From Phycicoccus sp. Soil802 (GTDB lineage Bacteria > Actinomycetota > Actinomycetes > Actinomycetales > Dermatophilaceae): DNA of 64,000 nt. The notes under the pieces were generated by a model. It was not told the DNA's origin. It ran no database searches and saw only the letters and a program-made list of their open reading frames with translations. A program made the position numbers and the translations under genes. The stretch lies in NCBI RefSeq assembly GCF_001429605.1, contig NZ_LMSS01000002.1, forward strand, positions 414,618 to 478,617. Direction: 5' to 3'. This document shows positions 48,282 through 57,498 of the stretch, piece after piece (positions within the stretch are counted from its first letter, which is position 1; each line of letters begins with the position of its first letter).

Positions 48282-49433
48282 TCAGGCGATGCGGGTGCCG
48301 TTGGGCAGGCGCCGGATCGGCGTCTTCAGCCGGCTGCCGGCCAGGACCGTCGCACCCGCACCGGCCACGAGCAGGAAGGCCAGCCCGTACGGCCAGACCG
48401 GCGCGGTGTCGAGGGCCTTCGAGAACGGGTCGTCGACGCCCTCGTCCGAGCCCTGCAGCGGCTCGTTGACGATGTAGCCGGTGCACTCGTCGTGCACGTC
48501 GCTCGGCCCGTTGCGGGCGGCTCGGACGCCGGCGCTGATCCACCGCATCGGGGTGAACCCGCTGGCGTACAGGCCGTTGTCCTTGCGTGCCTCCGAGGGT
48601 GCGGCGTCGGCCACGACCACGAACGGGTTCAGCGGCAGCATCCACCAGATCCGCTCGGTGTGCGCGACCGTCGAGGTCCGGGTGAACGTGGTGCAGTCCG
48701 CGCGGGTCGGCTGCCGCTGGCTCTTCTGGATCTCCTCGAGCTGCTCGGGAGTCAGGTTGGGGTCGGCAGGGTCGAAGGCCGGCGGCTGGTGCTGCTCCCA
48801 CCAGGTGTCCGGGATGCCGTAGACCTGCTGCTTCTCCTGCTGCGTCACGAGGAACGCGCTCAGCCCGAACCCGATGGTCGTGCCGAAGACGAGCGCGCCC
48901 ATCGTCAGGTAGGTGAGCACCGCCGAGGAGACCGGGCGGGCCGTGAGCGTCGAGAACATCAGGCCGATGGCGCAGACGACGGCCAGCACGAGCACCAGCA
49001 CGAACAGCGACAGCACGATCCGGCCGCCGGAGACACCGCCCTCGGCCCACGCCCACGCCAGGAACGGCAGCGCGGTCGCCAGGAACGCCAGCGCGACCAC
49101 CCACGCGGACAGCAGCTTGCCGAGCGCGATGTCCCACTCGGTGAGCAGGGTGGTCTGGAGCGTGGCGAGCACGCCGTGCTCGCGGTCGCCGTTCACCGAG
49201 GTCGCCGTGAGCGACGGGACGATGAGCATCGACAGTCCGAGGACGAAGAACACGACGATGTCGTACATCGCCGAGCCCGACTGGAGGTCGGGGTCGTTGG
49301 TGGCCCAGTAGGACAGGAAGCTGATGCCCGCGATGAGCAGCACCCAGATCCCGAAGACGATCGGCCACCGCGACGTGCGCAGGCGCTGACGCAGCTCGAG
49401 CGCTGCGATGGTCTTGATCCCGTGCCAGCTCAT
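48282..49433 (-). CDS. ABC-2 type exporter permease
   Basis: 383 residues from ATG 49433, overlapping the ATPase gene stop (ATGA). First helix near TSRWPIVFGIWVLLIAGISF, then EHGVLATLQTTLLTEWDIALGKLLSAWVVALAFLATALPFLAW (the typical ABC-2 coupling element) and several helices; a large extracytoplasmic region follows with TWWEQHQPPAFDPADPNL, and a last helix near the C-terminus. It carries substrate export with the next ATPase; substrate unknown. Confidence 0.88.
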   Translation of the reverse strand: MSWHGIKTIAALELRQRLRTSRWPIVFGIWVLLIAGISFLSYWATNDPDLQSGSAMYDIVVFFVLGLSMLIVPSLTATSVNGDREHGVLATLQTTLLTEWDIALGKLLSAWVVALAFLATALPFLAWAWAEGGVSGGRIVLSLFVLVLVLAVVCAIGLMFSTLTARPVSSAVLTYLTMGALVFGTTIGFGLSAFLVTQQEKQQVYGIPDTWWEQHQPPAFDPADPNLTPEQLEEIQKSQRQPTRADCTTFTRTSTVAHTERIWWMLPLNPFVVVADAAPSEARKDNGLYASGFTPMRWISAGVRAARNGPSDVHDECTGYIVNEPLQGSDEGVDDPFSKALDTAPVWPYGLAFLLVAGAGATVLAGSRLKTPIRRLPNGTRIA

Positions 49434-50344
49434 CGCCGGTCCTCCGTCGCTGCGAGGTAGGCGGACTCCAGGGCACCCTGGCTCGGGGCGAACGCGATCA
49501 CGCGGATGCCGTCCCCGACCAGGTCGGCCAGCAGGCGGGCTGCGTTCTCCTCGCCGGCGACCTCCACCTCGGTGAGGCCGCCACCGACCTTGGTGGCGGG
49601 GACGTGTCTCTCCTCGAGCCAGGTCGCGAGCCGTTCGGGGTCGAGCGAGTCGATCCGCCACGAGGCCGTGGCGGTCGCGATGAACCCAGCGTCGAGGCTC
49701 TGCGTCTCCAGGCTGCGCCCCCGCGCCACGATGACGGCGCGGTCGGCCACCTCCTGCAGCTCGGTGAGGATGTGGCTCGAGACCAGCACGGTCTTGCCCT
49801 CGGCAGCCAGGCCCCGGAGCACGTCCCGCAGCTCGATGCGGCTGCGCGGGTCGAGCCCGGACGCCGGCTCGTCGAGCAGCAGGACCGAGGGGTCGTTGAT
49901 CAGCGCGCGGGCCAGGCCGAGCCGCTGCTTCTGCCCTCGCGACAGGACGCGGGCGCGCCGGTCCGCGAGGTCGTCCAGGTGCACGGTGTGCAGCAGCTCG
50001 TCGGCGCGGGTGCGCGCCTGGTCGGGCGCGATCCGGTATGCCGCGGCGATGGTCAGCAGCACCTCGCGCACCGTCAGCGCGTCCCAGGTGCCGAAGCCGT
50101 CGGGCATCCAGCCGATCTTCGCCCGGACCTCGGTCGGCTGGGTGACCGGGTCGAGCCCGTCGACTCTGATCTGCCCGTGGTCGGGGACCAGCAGCGTCGC
50201 CAACATCAGCAACAGCGTCGTCTTGCCGGACCCGTTGGGACCGATGAGGGCGGTGACCTCGCCCGGTTCAGCCGTGAGGCTGATGTCCTCCACGGCGAGC
50301 ACGTCCCCGAACGCCCGCCGCACCCCCTGCACCTCGATGCTCAT
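49430..50344 (-). CDS. ABC transporter ATP-binding subunit
   Basis: 304 residues from ATG 50344, with a -10 box six bases upstream. Walker A is LIGPNGSGKTTLLLM, signature VLSRGQKQRLGLARAL, Walker B VLLLDEPASGLDPRS, and switch histidine VLVSSHILTELQ. The C-terminal ~80 residues (SWRIDSLDPERLATWLEERHV... GEENAARLLADLVGDGIRVI) are of the exporter type. It pairs with the ABC-2 permease. Confidence 0.93.
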   Translation of the reverse strand: MSIEVQGVRRAFGDVLAVEDISLTAEPGEVTALIGPNGSGKTTLLLMLATLLVPDHGQIRVDGLDPVTQPTEVRAKIGWMPDGFGTWDALTVREVLLTIAAAYRIAPDQARTRADELLHTVHLDDLADRRARVLSRGQKQRLGLARALINDPSVLLLDEPASGLDPRSRIELRDVLRGLAAEGKTVLVSSHILTELQEVADRAVIVARGRSLETQSLDAGFIATATASWRIDSLDPERLATWLEERHVPATKVGGGLTEVEVAGEENAARLLADLVGDGIRVIAFAPSQGALESAYLAATEDRR

Positions 50345-50350
50345 GCGCGA

Positions 50351-50356
50351 AGGCTA
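50351..50356 (-). promoter_or_regulatory. -10 box of a leaderless ABC-ATPase promoter
   Basis: TAGCCT on the reverse strand, six bases before the ATG at 50344. Confidence 0.55.
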
Positions 50357-50443
50357 GCGGCGCAGCCACCTCCTGACCTCCGCTTTCGTACTCACTCGCG
50401 CGTCCGGCATACGACACCCGCGTCCCACGATGAGGACCGCAGA

Positions 50444-50449
50444 TAGACT
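50444..50449 (+). promoter_or_regulatory. -10 box of the lysC promoter
   Basis: TAGACT, giving a leader of about 45 bases before the GTG start. This is too short for a lysine riboswitch. Confidence 0.45.
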
Positions 50450-50499
50450 GACCGCCCGTCCCACCCGCACCTGCCCGCCGTGGTCCCAGGAGAAGCACC

Positions 50500-51771
50500 G
50501 TGCCCATCGTCGTCCAGAAGTACGGCGGCTCCTCGCTCGCCGATGCCGCGAGCATCAAGCGCGTCGCCCGGCGGATCGTCGAGGCGAAGAAGGCCGGCAA
50601 CGACGTCTGCGTGGCGGTCTCGGCCATGGGCGACAGCACCGACGAGCTGCTCGACCTCGCCAACGAGGTGAGCCCCCAGCCGCCCCCGCGCGAGATGGAC
50701 ATGCTCCTGACCGCGGGCGAGCGCATCTCGATGGCGTTGGTGGCCATGGCGATCGCCGACCTCGGCTACACCGTGCGCTCCTTCACCGGCAGCCAGGCCG
50801 GGGTCATCACCGACTCGAGCCACGGCAAGGCGCGCATCATCGACGTCACCCCCGGGCGGGTCACCGACGCGCTCGAGAAGGGGCACATCGTCATCGTGGC
50901 CGGGTTCCAGGGGGTCAGCCAGGACACCAAGGAGATCACCACCCTGGGTCGGGGTGGCACCGACACCACCGCGGTCGCGCTCGCCGCAGCCCTCAACGCC
51001 GAGGTGTGCGAGATCTACACCGACGTCGACGGCGTCTTCACCGCCGACCCGCGAATCGTCCCGTCTGCCAAGAAGATCCACCGCATCTCCAACGAGGAGA
51101 TGCTCGAGCTGGCGGCCTCCGGCTCCAAGGTCCTGCACCTGCGCAGCGTCGAGTACGCCCGCCGCTTCGACATCCCGATCCACGTCCGCAGCTCCTTCTC
51201 AGCGAAGGAGGGCACCATCGTCACGGACAAACCAGCCGAAGGAGACACCGTGGAAGCCCCGATCATCGCCGGTGTCGCACACGACCGCAGCGAAGCCAAG
51301 ATCACCGTCGTCGGCGTCCCGGACCACCCGGGCATGGCAGCCGCGATCTTCCAGACCTGCGCCGACGCCGAGATCAACATCGACATGATCGTCCAGAACG
51401 TGTCGGCGACCGAGACCGGCCTGACCGACATCTCGTTCACCTGCCCCAAGACCGACGGGCAGACCGGCGTGCACGCCCTGAAGAAGGTCCAGGAGTCGGT
51501 GGGCTTCGCGTCCATCCAGTACGACGACCAGATCGGCAAGCTGTCACTGGTGGGGGCCGGCATGCGCTCGCACCCCGGCGTCTCCGCGACCTTCTTCAAG
51601 GCGCTGGCCGACACCGGCGTTAACATCGAGATGATCTCCACCTCGGAGATCCGCATCTCGGTCGTCACGCGGGCCGACGTGCTCGACGACGCCGTCCGGG
51701 CCGTGCACTCGGCGTTCGGGCTGGACTCCTCGGAAGGCGAAGCCGTGGTCTACGGAGGCACCGGCCGGTGA
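50500..51771 (+). CDS. lysC: aspartate kinase, alpha subunit
   Basis: 423 residues from GTG with AGGAGAAG upstream. It phosphorylates aspartate, the first step to lysine, threonine, methionine and diaminopimelate. Kinase domain: [19 protein letters not shown] at the start, [28 protein letters not shown] and [13 protein letters not shown]. The C-terminal third has two ACT domains for feedback control ([20 protein letters not shown]..., [22 protein letters not shown]). Corynebacterial-type control by lysine plus threonine is likely. The asd gene overlaps by four bases. An internal start for the beta subunit is seen. Confidence 0.97.
   Translation: MPIVVQKYGGSSLADAASIKRVARRIVEAKKAGNDVCVAVSAMGDSTDELLDLANEVSPQPPPREMDMLLTAGERISMALVAMAIADLGYTVRSFTGSQAGVITDSSHGKARIIDVTPGRVTDALEKGHIVIVAGFQGVSQDTKEITTLGRGGTDTTAVALAAALNAEVCEIYTDVDGVFTADPRIVPSAKKIHRISNEEMLELAASGSKVLHLRSVEYARRFDIPIHVRSSFSAKEGTIVTDKPAEGDTVEAPIIAGVAHDRSEAKITVVGVPDHPGMAAAIFQTCADAEINIDMIVQNVSATETGLTDISFTCPKTDGQTGVHALKKVQESVGFASIQYDDQIGKLSLVGAGMRSHPGVSATFFKALADTGVNIEMISTSEIRISVVTRADVLDDAVRAVHSAFGLDSSEGEAVVYGGTGR
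51250..51771 (+). CDS. lysC: aspartate kinase, beta subunit (internal start)
   Basis: In frame with lysC, GTG 51250 (codon 251) is preceded by AAGGAG (51239-51244) with a five-base gap, giving a 173-residue protein of the two ACT domains. In Corynebacterium glutamicum the separate beta subunit starts at the same place (about codon 250), and alpha2beta2 enzyme forms. Expressed beta subunit here is inferred. Confidence 0.75.
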   Translation: MEAPIIAGVAHDRSEAKITVVGVPDHPGMAAAIFQTCADAEINIDMIVQNVSATETGLTDISFTCPKTDGQTGVHALKKVQESVGFASIQYDDQIGKLSLVGAGMRSHPGVSATFFKALADTGVNIEMISTSEIRISVVTRADVLDDAVRAVHSAFGLDSSEGEAVVYGGTGR

Positions 51772-52859
51772 CCTCACTCGCCTCGAAGGCCCCGCGCCCG
51801 ACCCTCGCCCTGGTCGGTGCCACCGGAGCCGTGGGGGCGGTGACCCAGCAGGTGCTCGCGATGCGAGCCGACATCTGGGGCGAGATCCGCGCTGCCGCTG
51901 CGCCCGAGGATGCCGGGACGGTGCTCACCGTCTGTGGCCGTGAGGTGGTGGTGCAGGAGCTGTCGGCGGAGTTCTTCGACGGCGTGGACATCGCCCTGGT
52001 CGACGTGCCGCCCCCCGTGGCGGCGCACTGGGCGCCCATCGCGGCCGCGCGCGGAGCGGTCGTCATCGACAACAGCTCGGCCCTGCGCGGCGACCCCGAC
52101 ATCCCGTTGGTCGTGCCCGAGGTCAACCCCCTGCAGATCCGCAACCGGCCCAAGGGCATCATCGCCAACCCCGGTGCCACGACCCTGACGATGATCGACG
52201 CCCTCGGGGTGCTGCACGCCGGGTGGGAGCTGACCGAGCTGGTCGTCGCCTCCTACCAGGCCGCCTCCGGAGCAGGTCGCGTCGGGATGGCCCGGCTCTA
52301 CGACGAGCTGGAGGTCGTGGCCGGGCACCGCGAGCTGGGGCACCAGTCCGGCGACGTGCGACGACTGATCGAGCACGAGCTCGGCACGTTGTCGCCCTTC
52401 CCGGCGCCGCTGGCCCTCAACGTCGTGCCCTGGATCGGCACCGCGGCCGAGGACGGCTGGACGTCCGAGGAGCTGAAGATCCGCAACGAGACCCGCAAGG
52501 TGCTGGGGCTGCCCGACCTGCGCGTCTCCGCGACCTGCGTGCGCGTGCCGGTCATCACCACCCACTCGGTGGCCGTCCACGCGACCTTCGCGCGCCGTAT
52601 CGACGTCGCCGAGGCGCGCCAGGCGCTCGTCGAGGCCCCGGCCGTGGTCGTGCTCGACGACCCCGACAGCCTGGAGTTCCCGACGCCGTCCGACATCGTG
52701 GGGTCCGACCCGCGGTTCGCCGGGCGCCTGCGGCAGGCGCTCGACTTCCCGAACACGCTCGACTTCTTCATCTGCGGCGACAACCTGCGCAAGGGCGGCG
52801 CGCTCAACATGGTGCAGGTCGCCGAGCTCGTCGCGAAGGACCTCGCCGTCGTTCGCTGA
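51768..52859 (+). CDS. asd: aspartate-semialdehyde dehydrogenase homologue lacking the catalytic cysteine
   Basis: 363 residues from GTG 51768, overlapping lysC by four bases. N-terminal NAD(P)-binding site [18 protein letters not shown], then [19 protein letters not shown] and [17 protein letters not shown] with the conserved histidine region, and [11 protein letters not shown] at the end. In active enzymes the loop is NPNCTT, with the cysteine forming the acyl-enzyme. Here it reads NPGATT, with Gly136 and Ala137 (codon 52176-52178). All else is as in the family. The gene may encode a regulatory or non-catalytic homologue, or use another chemistry; a second asd would then be needed elsewhere in the genome. 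Confidence 0.85.
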   Translation: MTSLASKAPRPTLALVGATGAVGAVTQQVLAMRADIWGEIRAAAAPEDAGTVLTVCGREVVVQELSAEFFDGVDIALVDVPPPVAAHWAPIAAARGAVVIDNSSALRGDPDIPLVVPEVNPLQIRNRPKGIIANPGATTLTMIDALGVLHAGWELTELVVASYQAASGAGRVGMARLYDELEVVAGHRELGHQSGDVRRLIEHELGTLSPFPAPLALNVVPWIGTAAEDGWTSEELKIRNETRKVLGLPDLRVSATCVRVPVITTHSVAVHATFARRIDVAEARQALVEAPAVVVLDDPDSLEFPTPSDIVGSDPRFAGRLRQALDFPNTLDFFICGDNLRKGGALNMVQVAELVAKDLAVVR

Positions 52860-52862
52860 GCC

Positions 52863-53393
52863 TCAGTCGTCGAGGGTGGCCCGCAGGCCGGCCGCCCCGA
52901 CCGAGAGCTGGAGCCTGCCCTTCGCGGGCAGGTCGACCACGGCACAGCCCTTGAGGACGTCCACCTGCGGTGCCTCCACGAGCCGGCACACGGTATGCCG
53001 CCCGGTCGCGGTCAGCGCGAACGTCCCGTCCGCGTCGATGCTCGCCAACGACCCCCCGGCGCTGGTGACGTCGTCGTGGAGCACTCGCCCGCCCACGTAG
53101 GGCAGGTCTCCGGTGCTGGGCACGTCGATGCCGGCCCCGGAGAGGAACCCGAGCAGGGCGTCGTCCTCGAACACGGCCACCCAGCCGCCGGCCAGCGGTC
53201 GGTCGCCCTTGCCGGTGTCGTCGACCGCGACGACCTTGCCCTCGAGGTGGTCCGGTCCACCGCAGCCCGCGAGGGCGGCCAGCGCGACGGCCACCGCGAC
53301 GGTGAGCAGCACGGCCGTGGCGGCGGCCAGCCGGCGGCCCCTCGGGACGGCGCCGGGCCGCGCTCGCTGGGTCAGGTGGGCGGGGGAGGTCAT
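52863..53393 (-). CDS. lipoprotein of unknown function
   Basis: 176 residues from ATG 53393. A signal peptide with a basic start and hydrophobic stretch (AATAVLLTVAVAVALAALAGC) ends in the lipobox LAGC near residue 44, then GGPDHLEGKVVAVDDTG and a beta-rich domain with Gly- and Asp-rich turns. No family recognised. It is convergent with asd with three bases between the stops. Confidence 0.75.
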   Translation of the reverse strand: MTSPAHLTQRARPGAVPRGRRLAAATAVLLTVAVAVALAALAGCGGPDHLEGKVVAVDDTGKGDRPLAGGWVAVFEDDALLGFLSGAGIDVPSTGDLPYVGGRVLHDDVTSAGGSLASIDADGTFALTATGRHTVCRLVEAPQVDVLKGCAVVDLPAKGRLQLSVGAAGLRATLDD

Positions 53394-53558
53394 GGGGCGA
53401 CATCCTCGCGCACCGCCGTCCCGCGGCTGCGGCGATCACGGCCGGGTGTCCATCACAGAGCGGTGACGAAACGGGTCGTCAGCGTGTCGCTTGACCTGTG
53501 ACAGATGTGACTGATGTGACTATTGGGACTCAACGGGAGCGCGAGCCAGGGGGCAGCC

Positions 53559-54413
53559 ATGAAGGACGAGAACCTCACACCGACACAGCTGTGGCGCAAG
53601 CACCGGATGCGTCAGGTGATGCTGTTCGTCACCATCCCCGGCGTGATCCTGGGCACCGCCAGCATCACCGCCGCCTACTCGGCCGGGTGGATGACCCCGC
53701 CGACGCCGAAGCCGGCGTGCAACCCGGTGGTCGTGCCCGCCCCGGCCAGGGCCTCGTTCACGGTCAACGTCATGAACGCCACCGGCCGCACCGGCGTCGC
53801 CGGGCAGGTCGCGTCCGGGCTGGGCAAGCGGAAGTTCACCGTCGGAGGGATCAGCAACGCCCCCGAGTCCTGGTACGTCACCCAGTCGGCGGTCGTGCAC
53901 CACGGTCCCGACGGTCTCGACCAGGCCCTGCTCACCGCCTCCCAGATCCCCGGCGCGAAGCTGTTCGCCGACTCGCGCAAAGGCACCTCGGTCGACGTCG
54001 TGGTCGGGCTCGCCTACAAGGACATGGTCGCCATCCCGCCACGGCTCAAGCCGATCCCGAGCGAGGTCAAGGTCAACGTCTACAACACCACCTACAAGAC
54101 CGGGCTGGCCAAGGTCGTCGCCGACGACATCGCCGGCCGCGGCTTCAAGGTCAAGGACGTCTCCAACGACCCCCAGCGCACCATGCAGCTCGGCACCGCC
54201 GTGATCCGCTACGGCGAGCAGGGAGACCTCGCCGCAGCCCTGCTCAAGGGCCACGTGCCCGGGGCACAGCTGGTCAAGGACGACCGCCTCGACGCCACGC
54301 TCGACCTCGTCATCGGCAATGCCTACACCGCCCTCACCCCGACCAGCGAGGTCCCGCCCCTGCCGGCCCGCCCGAAACAGCCCACGCCCACGGTCGCCCG
54401 CCCCTGCACGTGA
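53559..54413 (+). CDS. membrane protein with two LytR_C domains
   Basis: 284 residues from ATG 53559. A basic N-terminus and one membrane helix (MLFVTIPGVILGTASITAAYSAGW) are followed by two LytR_C domains: FTVNVMNATGRTGVAGQVASGLGKRKF and, about 100 residues later, VKVNVYNTTYKTGLAKVVADDIAGRGF. The C-terminus is Pro-rich. No LCP catalytic domain. It is related in layout to the single-domain protein at 29931. Upstream lie three TGTGAC hexamers (53498, 53506, 53515). Confidence 0.88.
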   Translation: MKDENLTPTQLWRKHRMRQVMLFVTIPGVILGTASITAAYSAGWMTPPTPKPACNPVVVPAPARASFTVNVMNATGRTGVAGQVASGLGKRKFTVGGISNAPESWYVTQSAVVHHGPDGLDQALLTASQIPGAKLFADSRKGTSVDVVVGLAYKDMVAIPPRLKPIPSEVKVNVYNTTYKTGLAKVVADDIAGRGFKVKDVSNDPQRTMQLGTAVIRYGEQGDLAAALLKGHVPGAQLVKDDRLDATLDLVIGNAYTALTPTSEVPPLPARPKQPTPTVARPCT

Positions 54414-54482
54414 CCAGCACCTGAGAGCACGGCACGCCCGGACTGGATTCGAGGGGGACGAACAGGGCACAGTGGGTGCCCG

Positions 54483-55400
54483 ATGACCTCTCGCCCCGTG
54501 TATGCCGTGTCCTTGGCTTCCCTCGTGTGCCTCGCCCTCGCGGCGTGCGCGGGTGACCCGGGCGGCTCCGCCGCCCCCACGTCGGTGGCCCCCACCACCA
54601 CGAGCACCACCACGGCCCCCCCGACGACCACGGCGACAGCCAGCCGGACGACGAAGCCCTCGACGACCACGACCAAGGCCACGCCGTCCCGCAGCACGAC
54701 CGTGGCGCCGCCGAAGCCCAAGCCGGTCACGGCGCTCGCCCCCGTGCCGCGGGCCGGTGCCGAGCCGACCGTCCGGTTCCCGAAGAACGAACCCGCCGTC
54801 GGCTCGGGGGCCAACGCATCGGTCGCGCGGGTGCCGGACTCGGTCTGGAACCGCATGGTCGGCGTCTCGTGGACCCAGGGCTGCCCGGTCGGCCGCTCCC
54901 AGCTGCGCTACGTCCGCGTCAACTTCTGGGGTTTCGACGGCAAGCGCTCGCGCGGCTCGCTCGTGGTCAACGCGTCCATCGCCGACGAGACCGCCGCGGC
55001 CTTCGCGCGGCTCTACTCGCTGCAGTTCCGGATCCGCCAGATGAAGCCGATGGACTCGACCTGGGGCAAGAACCCCAAGGGCCCGGGGGCCAACGACTAC
55101 GCCGCCATGGAGGCCGACAACACCTCTGCCTTCAACTGTCGCTACGTCGGCGGCGAGGAGGCCAGCAAGGTCTACAGCAAGCACGCCTACGGCACGGCGA
55201 TCGACGTCAACGACTTCGAGAACCCCTACGTTGCGGACGACGGCACGGTCTACCCCGACCGCTACTGGCTGCATCGTCGTGGCCCCGCCCCCGGGGTCTT
55301 CTCCTCCAGTGGCAGCGCAGCCGTGCGGGCCTTCACCAGCCAGGGCCTGCGCTGGGGCGGCCTCTGGAACAACCCCGACTACCAGCACTTCGACCGATGA
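54483..55400 (+). CDS. M15-family peptidase lipoprotein (D-Ala-D-Ala carboxypeptidase-like)
   Basis: 305 residues from ATG 54483. Lipobox LAAC near residue 22, then a long Thr/Pro-rich spacer, typical of cell-wall-spanning proteins. The catalytic domain has SKHAYGTAIDVNDFENPY (zinc ligands His and Asp in HxxxxxxD) and the final DYQHFD with the third ligand. The family hydrolyses peptidoglycan cross-bridges or D-Ala-D-Ala ends. The next gene overlaps by four bases (ATGA) and encodes a second wall protein with the same layout. Confidence 0.9.
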   Translation: MTSRPVYAVSLASLVCLALAACAGDPGGSAAPTSVAPTTTSTTTAPPTTTATASRTTKPSTTTTKATPSRSTTVAPPKPKPVTALAPVPRAGAEPTVRFPKNEPAVGSGANASVARVPDSVWNRMVGVSWTQGCPVGRSQLRYVRVNFWGFDGKRSRGSLVVNASIADETAAAFARLYSLQFRIRQMKPMDSTWGKNPKGPGANDYAAMEADNTSAFNCRYVGGEEASKVYSKHAYGTAIDVNDFENPYVADDGTVYPDRYWLHRRGPAPGVFSSSGSAAVRAFTSQGLRWGGLWNNPDYQHFDR

Positions 55401-56230
55401 GCCGGCGCTGGATGACCCGACGTCCCGTGCTCGGCGCGCTCGGTGTGGTCGCCGCGGTCCTCCTGGCCGGCTGCGGTGGTGCCGACCCCGAGGCGGCCGC
55501 CCCCACCTCGTCGTCCACAACCGCGACCACGCCCTCGTCGACCACCACGGGCACCACGACCACCGCGACGACCACGACCAAGCCGGTCCCCAAGCCCGTC
55601 ACCAGCACTCGCAAGGCCACCCCGAAGCCGACGGCGAAGCCGAGCCCGAAGCCGACCTCCAGGCCCAAGCCGCCGACCTGCCGGGTGCCCTCGGGGGTGC
55701 GGGCGGCGCAGGTCGTCCTGGTGACGTCGTCCGGTTCCAGCGCAGCCGTGCGCGCCTGTCGTCGCACGGCGACTGGCTACGTTCGTGAGCTCGGTCCGTT
55801 CTACGGCCACGTCGGACGCAACGGCGTGAGCTGGTCCAAGCGCGAGGGTGACCTCAAGACCCCCGCCGGCACCTACCCCCTGCGCGGCGGCTTCGGTGCC
55901 AGGGCGAACCCGGGCCTGGCGCAGGGCTGGTTCCGCGTCGACAGCAACGACGTCTGGGTCGACGACAGCCAGTCGAGCCTCTACAACACCCACCAGCGCA
56001 AGCCGGTCTCCGGTCGCTGGGACTCGGCGGAGAACCTGCTCAACACGCCGGCATACAACTACGCCCAGGTGATCGGCTACAACGAGTCGCGCACCCCGGG
56101 CAAGGGCTCGGCGATCTTCTTCCACGTCGACACCGGCGGTGGCACCGCGGGCTGCGTCTCGCTGCCGACCTCGGCGCTCCTCGCGGTGCTCCGGTGGGAA
56201 CGCTCGGGAGCCGTCATGTCGATCAGCTGA
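55397..56230 (+). CDS. L,D-transpeptidase (YkuD)-like lipoprotein
   Basis: 277 residues from ATG 55397. Lipobox LLAGC near residue 26, Thr/Pro/Lys-rich spacer to about residue 95, then a YkuD-like domain. The active-site loop is HVDTGGGTAGCVSLP (His and Cys of the HxxxTxGC(I/V)S motif), preceded by KTPAGTYPLRGGFG. L,D-transpeptidases form 3-3 cross-links in peptidoglycan. It is translationally coupled to the M15 peptidase gene, pointing to a joint role in wall remodelling. Confidence 0.88.
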   Translation: MSRRWMTRRPVLGALGVVAAVLLAGCGGADPEAAAPTSSSTTATTPSSTTTGTTTTATTTTKPVPKPVTSTRKATPKPTAKPSPKPTSRPKPPTCRVPSGVRAAQVVLVTSSGSSAAVRACRRTATGYVRELGPFYGHVGRNGVSWSKREGDLKTPAGTYPLRGGFGARANPGLAQGWFRVDSNDVWVDDSQSSLYNTHQRKPVSGRWDSAENLLNTPAYNYAQVIGYNESRTPGKGSAIFFHVDTGGGTAGCVSLPTSALLAVLRWERSGAVMSIS

Positions 56231-56285
56231 GCCCACTCCTCAGACCACGGTGGAAGTGGCACCCCCGACACGGCAGAGTGGGCGC

Positions 56286-57485
56286 ATGACCGTCAAGACC
56301 GTCGCCATGCTCACCGCCGGTGGCCTCGCCCCGTGCCTGTCGTCCGCCGTGGGTGGCCTCATCGAGCGCTACTCCGAGGTTGCCCCCGACGTGCGGATCA
56401 TGGCCTACCGCAACGGATATGCCGGTCTGCTCACCGGTGACTCGGTGGAGGTCACCGACGAGGTGCGCGCCAACGCACACCTGCTGCACCGGTTCGGGGG
56501 CAGCCCGATCGGCAACAGCCGGGTCAAGCTCACCAACGTCAAGGACTGCGTCGAACGTGGGCTGGTCCAGGAGGGGCAGGACCCCCTGCACGTCGCGGCC
56601 GAGCAGCTGACCCGCGACGGTGTCGACGTCCTGCACACGATCGGCGGTGACGACACGAACGGCACCGCAGCCGACCTCGCGGCATACCTGCACTCCAACG
56701 GCTACGAGCTGACGGTTGTCGGCCTGCCCAAGACGATCGACAACGACGTCATCCCGATCCGCCAGTCCCTGGGCGCCTGGACGGCGGCCGAGCAGGGTGC
56801 GGTCTTCGCCCGCAACGTCATCGCCGAGCACACCGCCAACCCACGCATGCTCATCGTCCACGAGGTGATGGGACGCAACTGCGGGTGGTTGACCGCGGCC
56901 ACCGCGCAGGCCCACCACCAGTGGGTGCAGGGTGCCGAGTTCAGCGGCTGGGTGGAGAACGCGGCCGAGCGCTGGGACGTCCACGGCGTCTACGTGCCCG
57001 AGCAACCGCTCGACATCGACCGCGAGGCAAACCGCCTGCGCACCGTCATGGACGAGTTCGACGGCGTGAACCTCTTCATCTCCGAGGGCGCCGGCGTCGC
57101 GGAGATCGTGGCCAAGATGGAGGCCGCGGGGCAGGACGTGCCGCGCGACCCGTTCGGCCACGTGCAGCTCGACAAGGTCAACCCGGGGGCGTGGTTCGCC
57201 AAGCAGTTCGCCGACCAGCTCGGGGCAGACAAGGTGCTGGTGCAGAAGAGCGGCTACTTCTCGCGGTCCGCCGCAGCCAACGACGCCGACCTCGCGCTGA
57301 TCAAGGACTGCACGACGTATGCCGTGGACGCGGCCCTGCGGGGTGAGTCCGGTGTCGTCGGACACGACGAGGACCAGGACGACGCCCTGCGGGCGATCGA
57401 GTTCGAGCGGATCAAGGGCGGCAAGGCGTTCGACCCCACGACGGACTGGTACAGCACACTGCTTGCCGACCTCGGCCAGTCGTAG
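56286..57485 (+). CDS. pfp: diphosphate-dependent phosphofructokinase
   Basis: 399 residues from ATG 56286; CAGAGT lies six bases upstream. The N-terminal MLTAGGLAPCLSSAVGG, the nucleotide loop with GGDDTNGTAADLAAYL and PKTIDNDV for fructose-6-phosphate are clear. Aspartate after GGD (GGDDTN rather than GGDGS) and Lys in PKTIDND are the marks of PPi-dependent enzymes, as are in actinobacterial Pfp. It converts fructose-6-phosphate and PPi to fructose-1,6-bisphosphate reversibly. Confidence 0.93.
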   Translation: MTVKTVAMLTAGGLAPCLSSAVGGLIERYSEVAPDVRIMAYRNGYAGLLTGDSVEVTDEVRANAHLLHRFGGSPIGNSRVKLTNVKDCVERGLVQEGQDPLHVAAEQLTRDGVDVLHTIGGDDTNGTAADLAAYLHSNGYELTVVGLPKTIDNDVIPIRQSLGAWTAAEQGAVFARNVIAEHTANPRMLIVHEVMGRNCGWLTAATAQAHHQWVQGAEFSGWVENAAERWDVHGVYVPEQPLDIDREANRLRTVMDEFDGVNLFISEGAGVAEIVAKMEAAGQDVPRDPFGHVQLDKVNPGAWFAKQFADQLGADKVLVQKSGYFSRSAAANDADLALIKDCTTYAVDAALRGESGVVGHDEDQDDALRAIEFERIKGGKAFDPTTDWYSTLLADLGQS

Positions 57486-57498
57486 CAGGGTCGGGTGC

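Noticed and set aside
50450-50499. Lysine riboswitch upstream of lysC
   Set aside because: With the -10 box at 50444 the leader is only about 45 bases, too short for the lysine aptamer.
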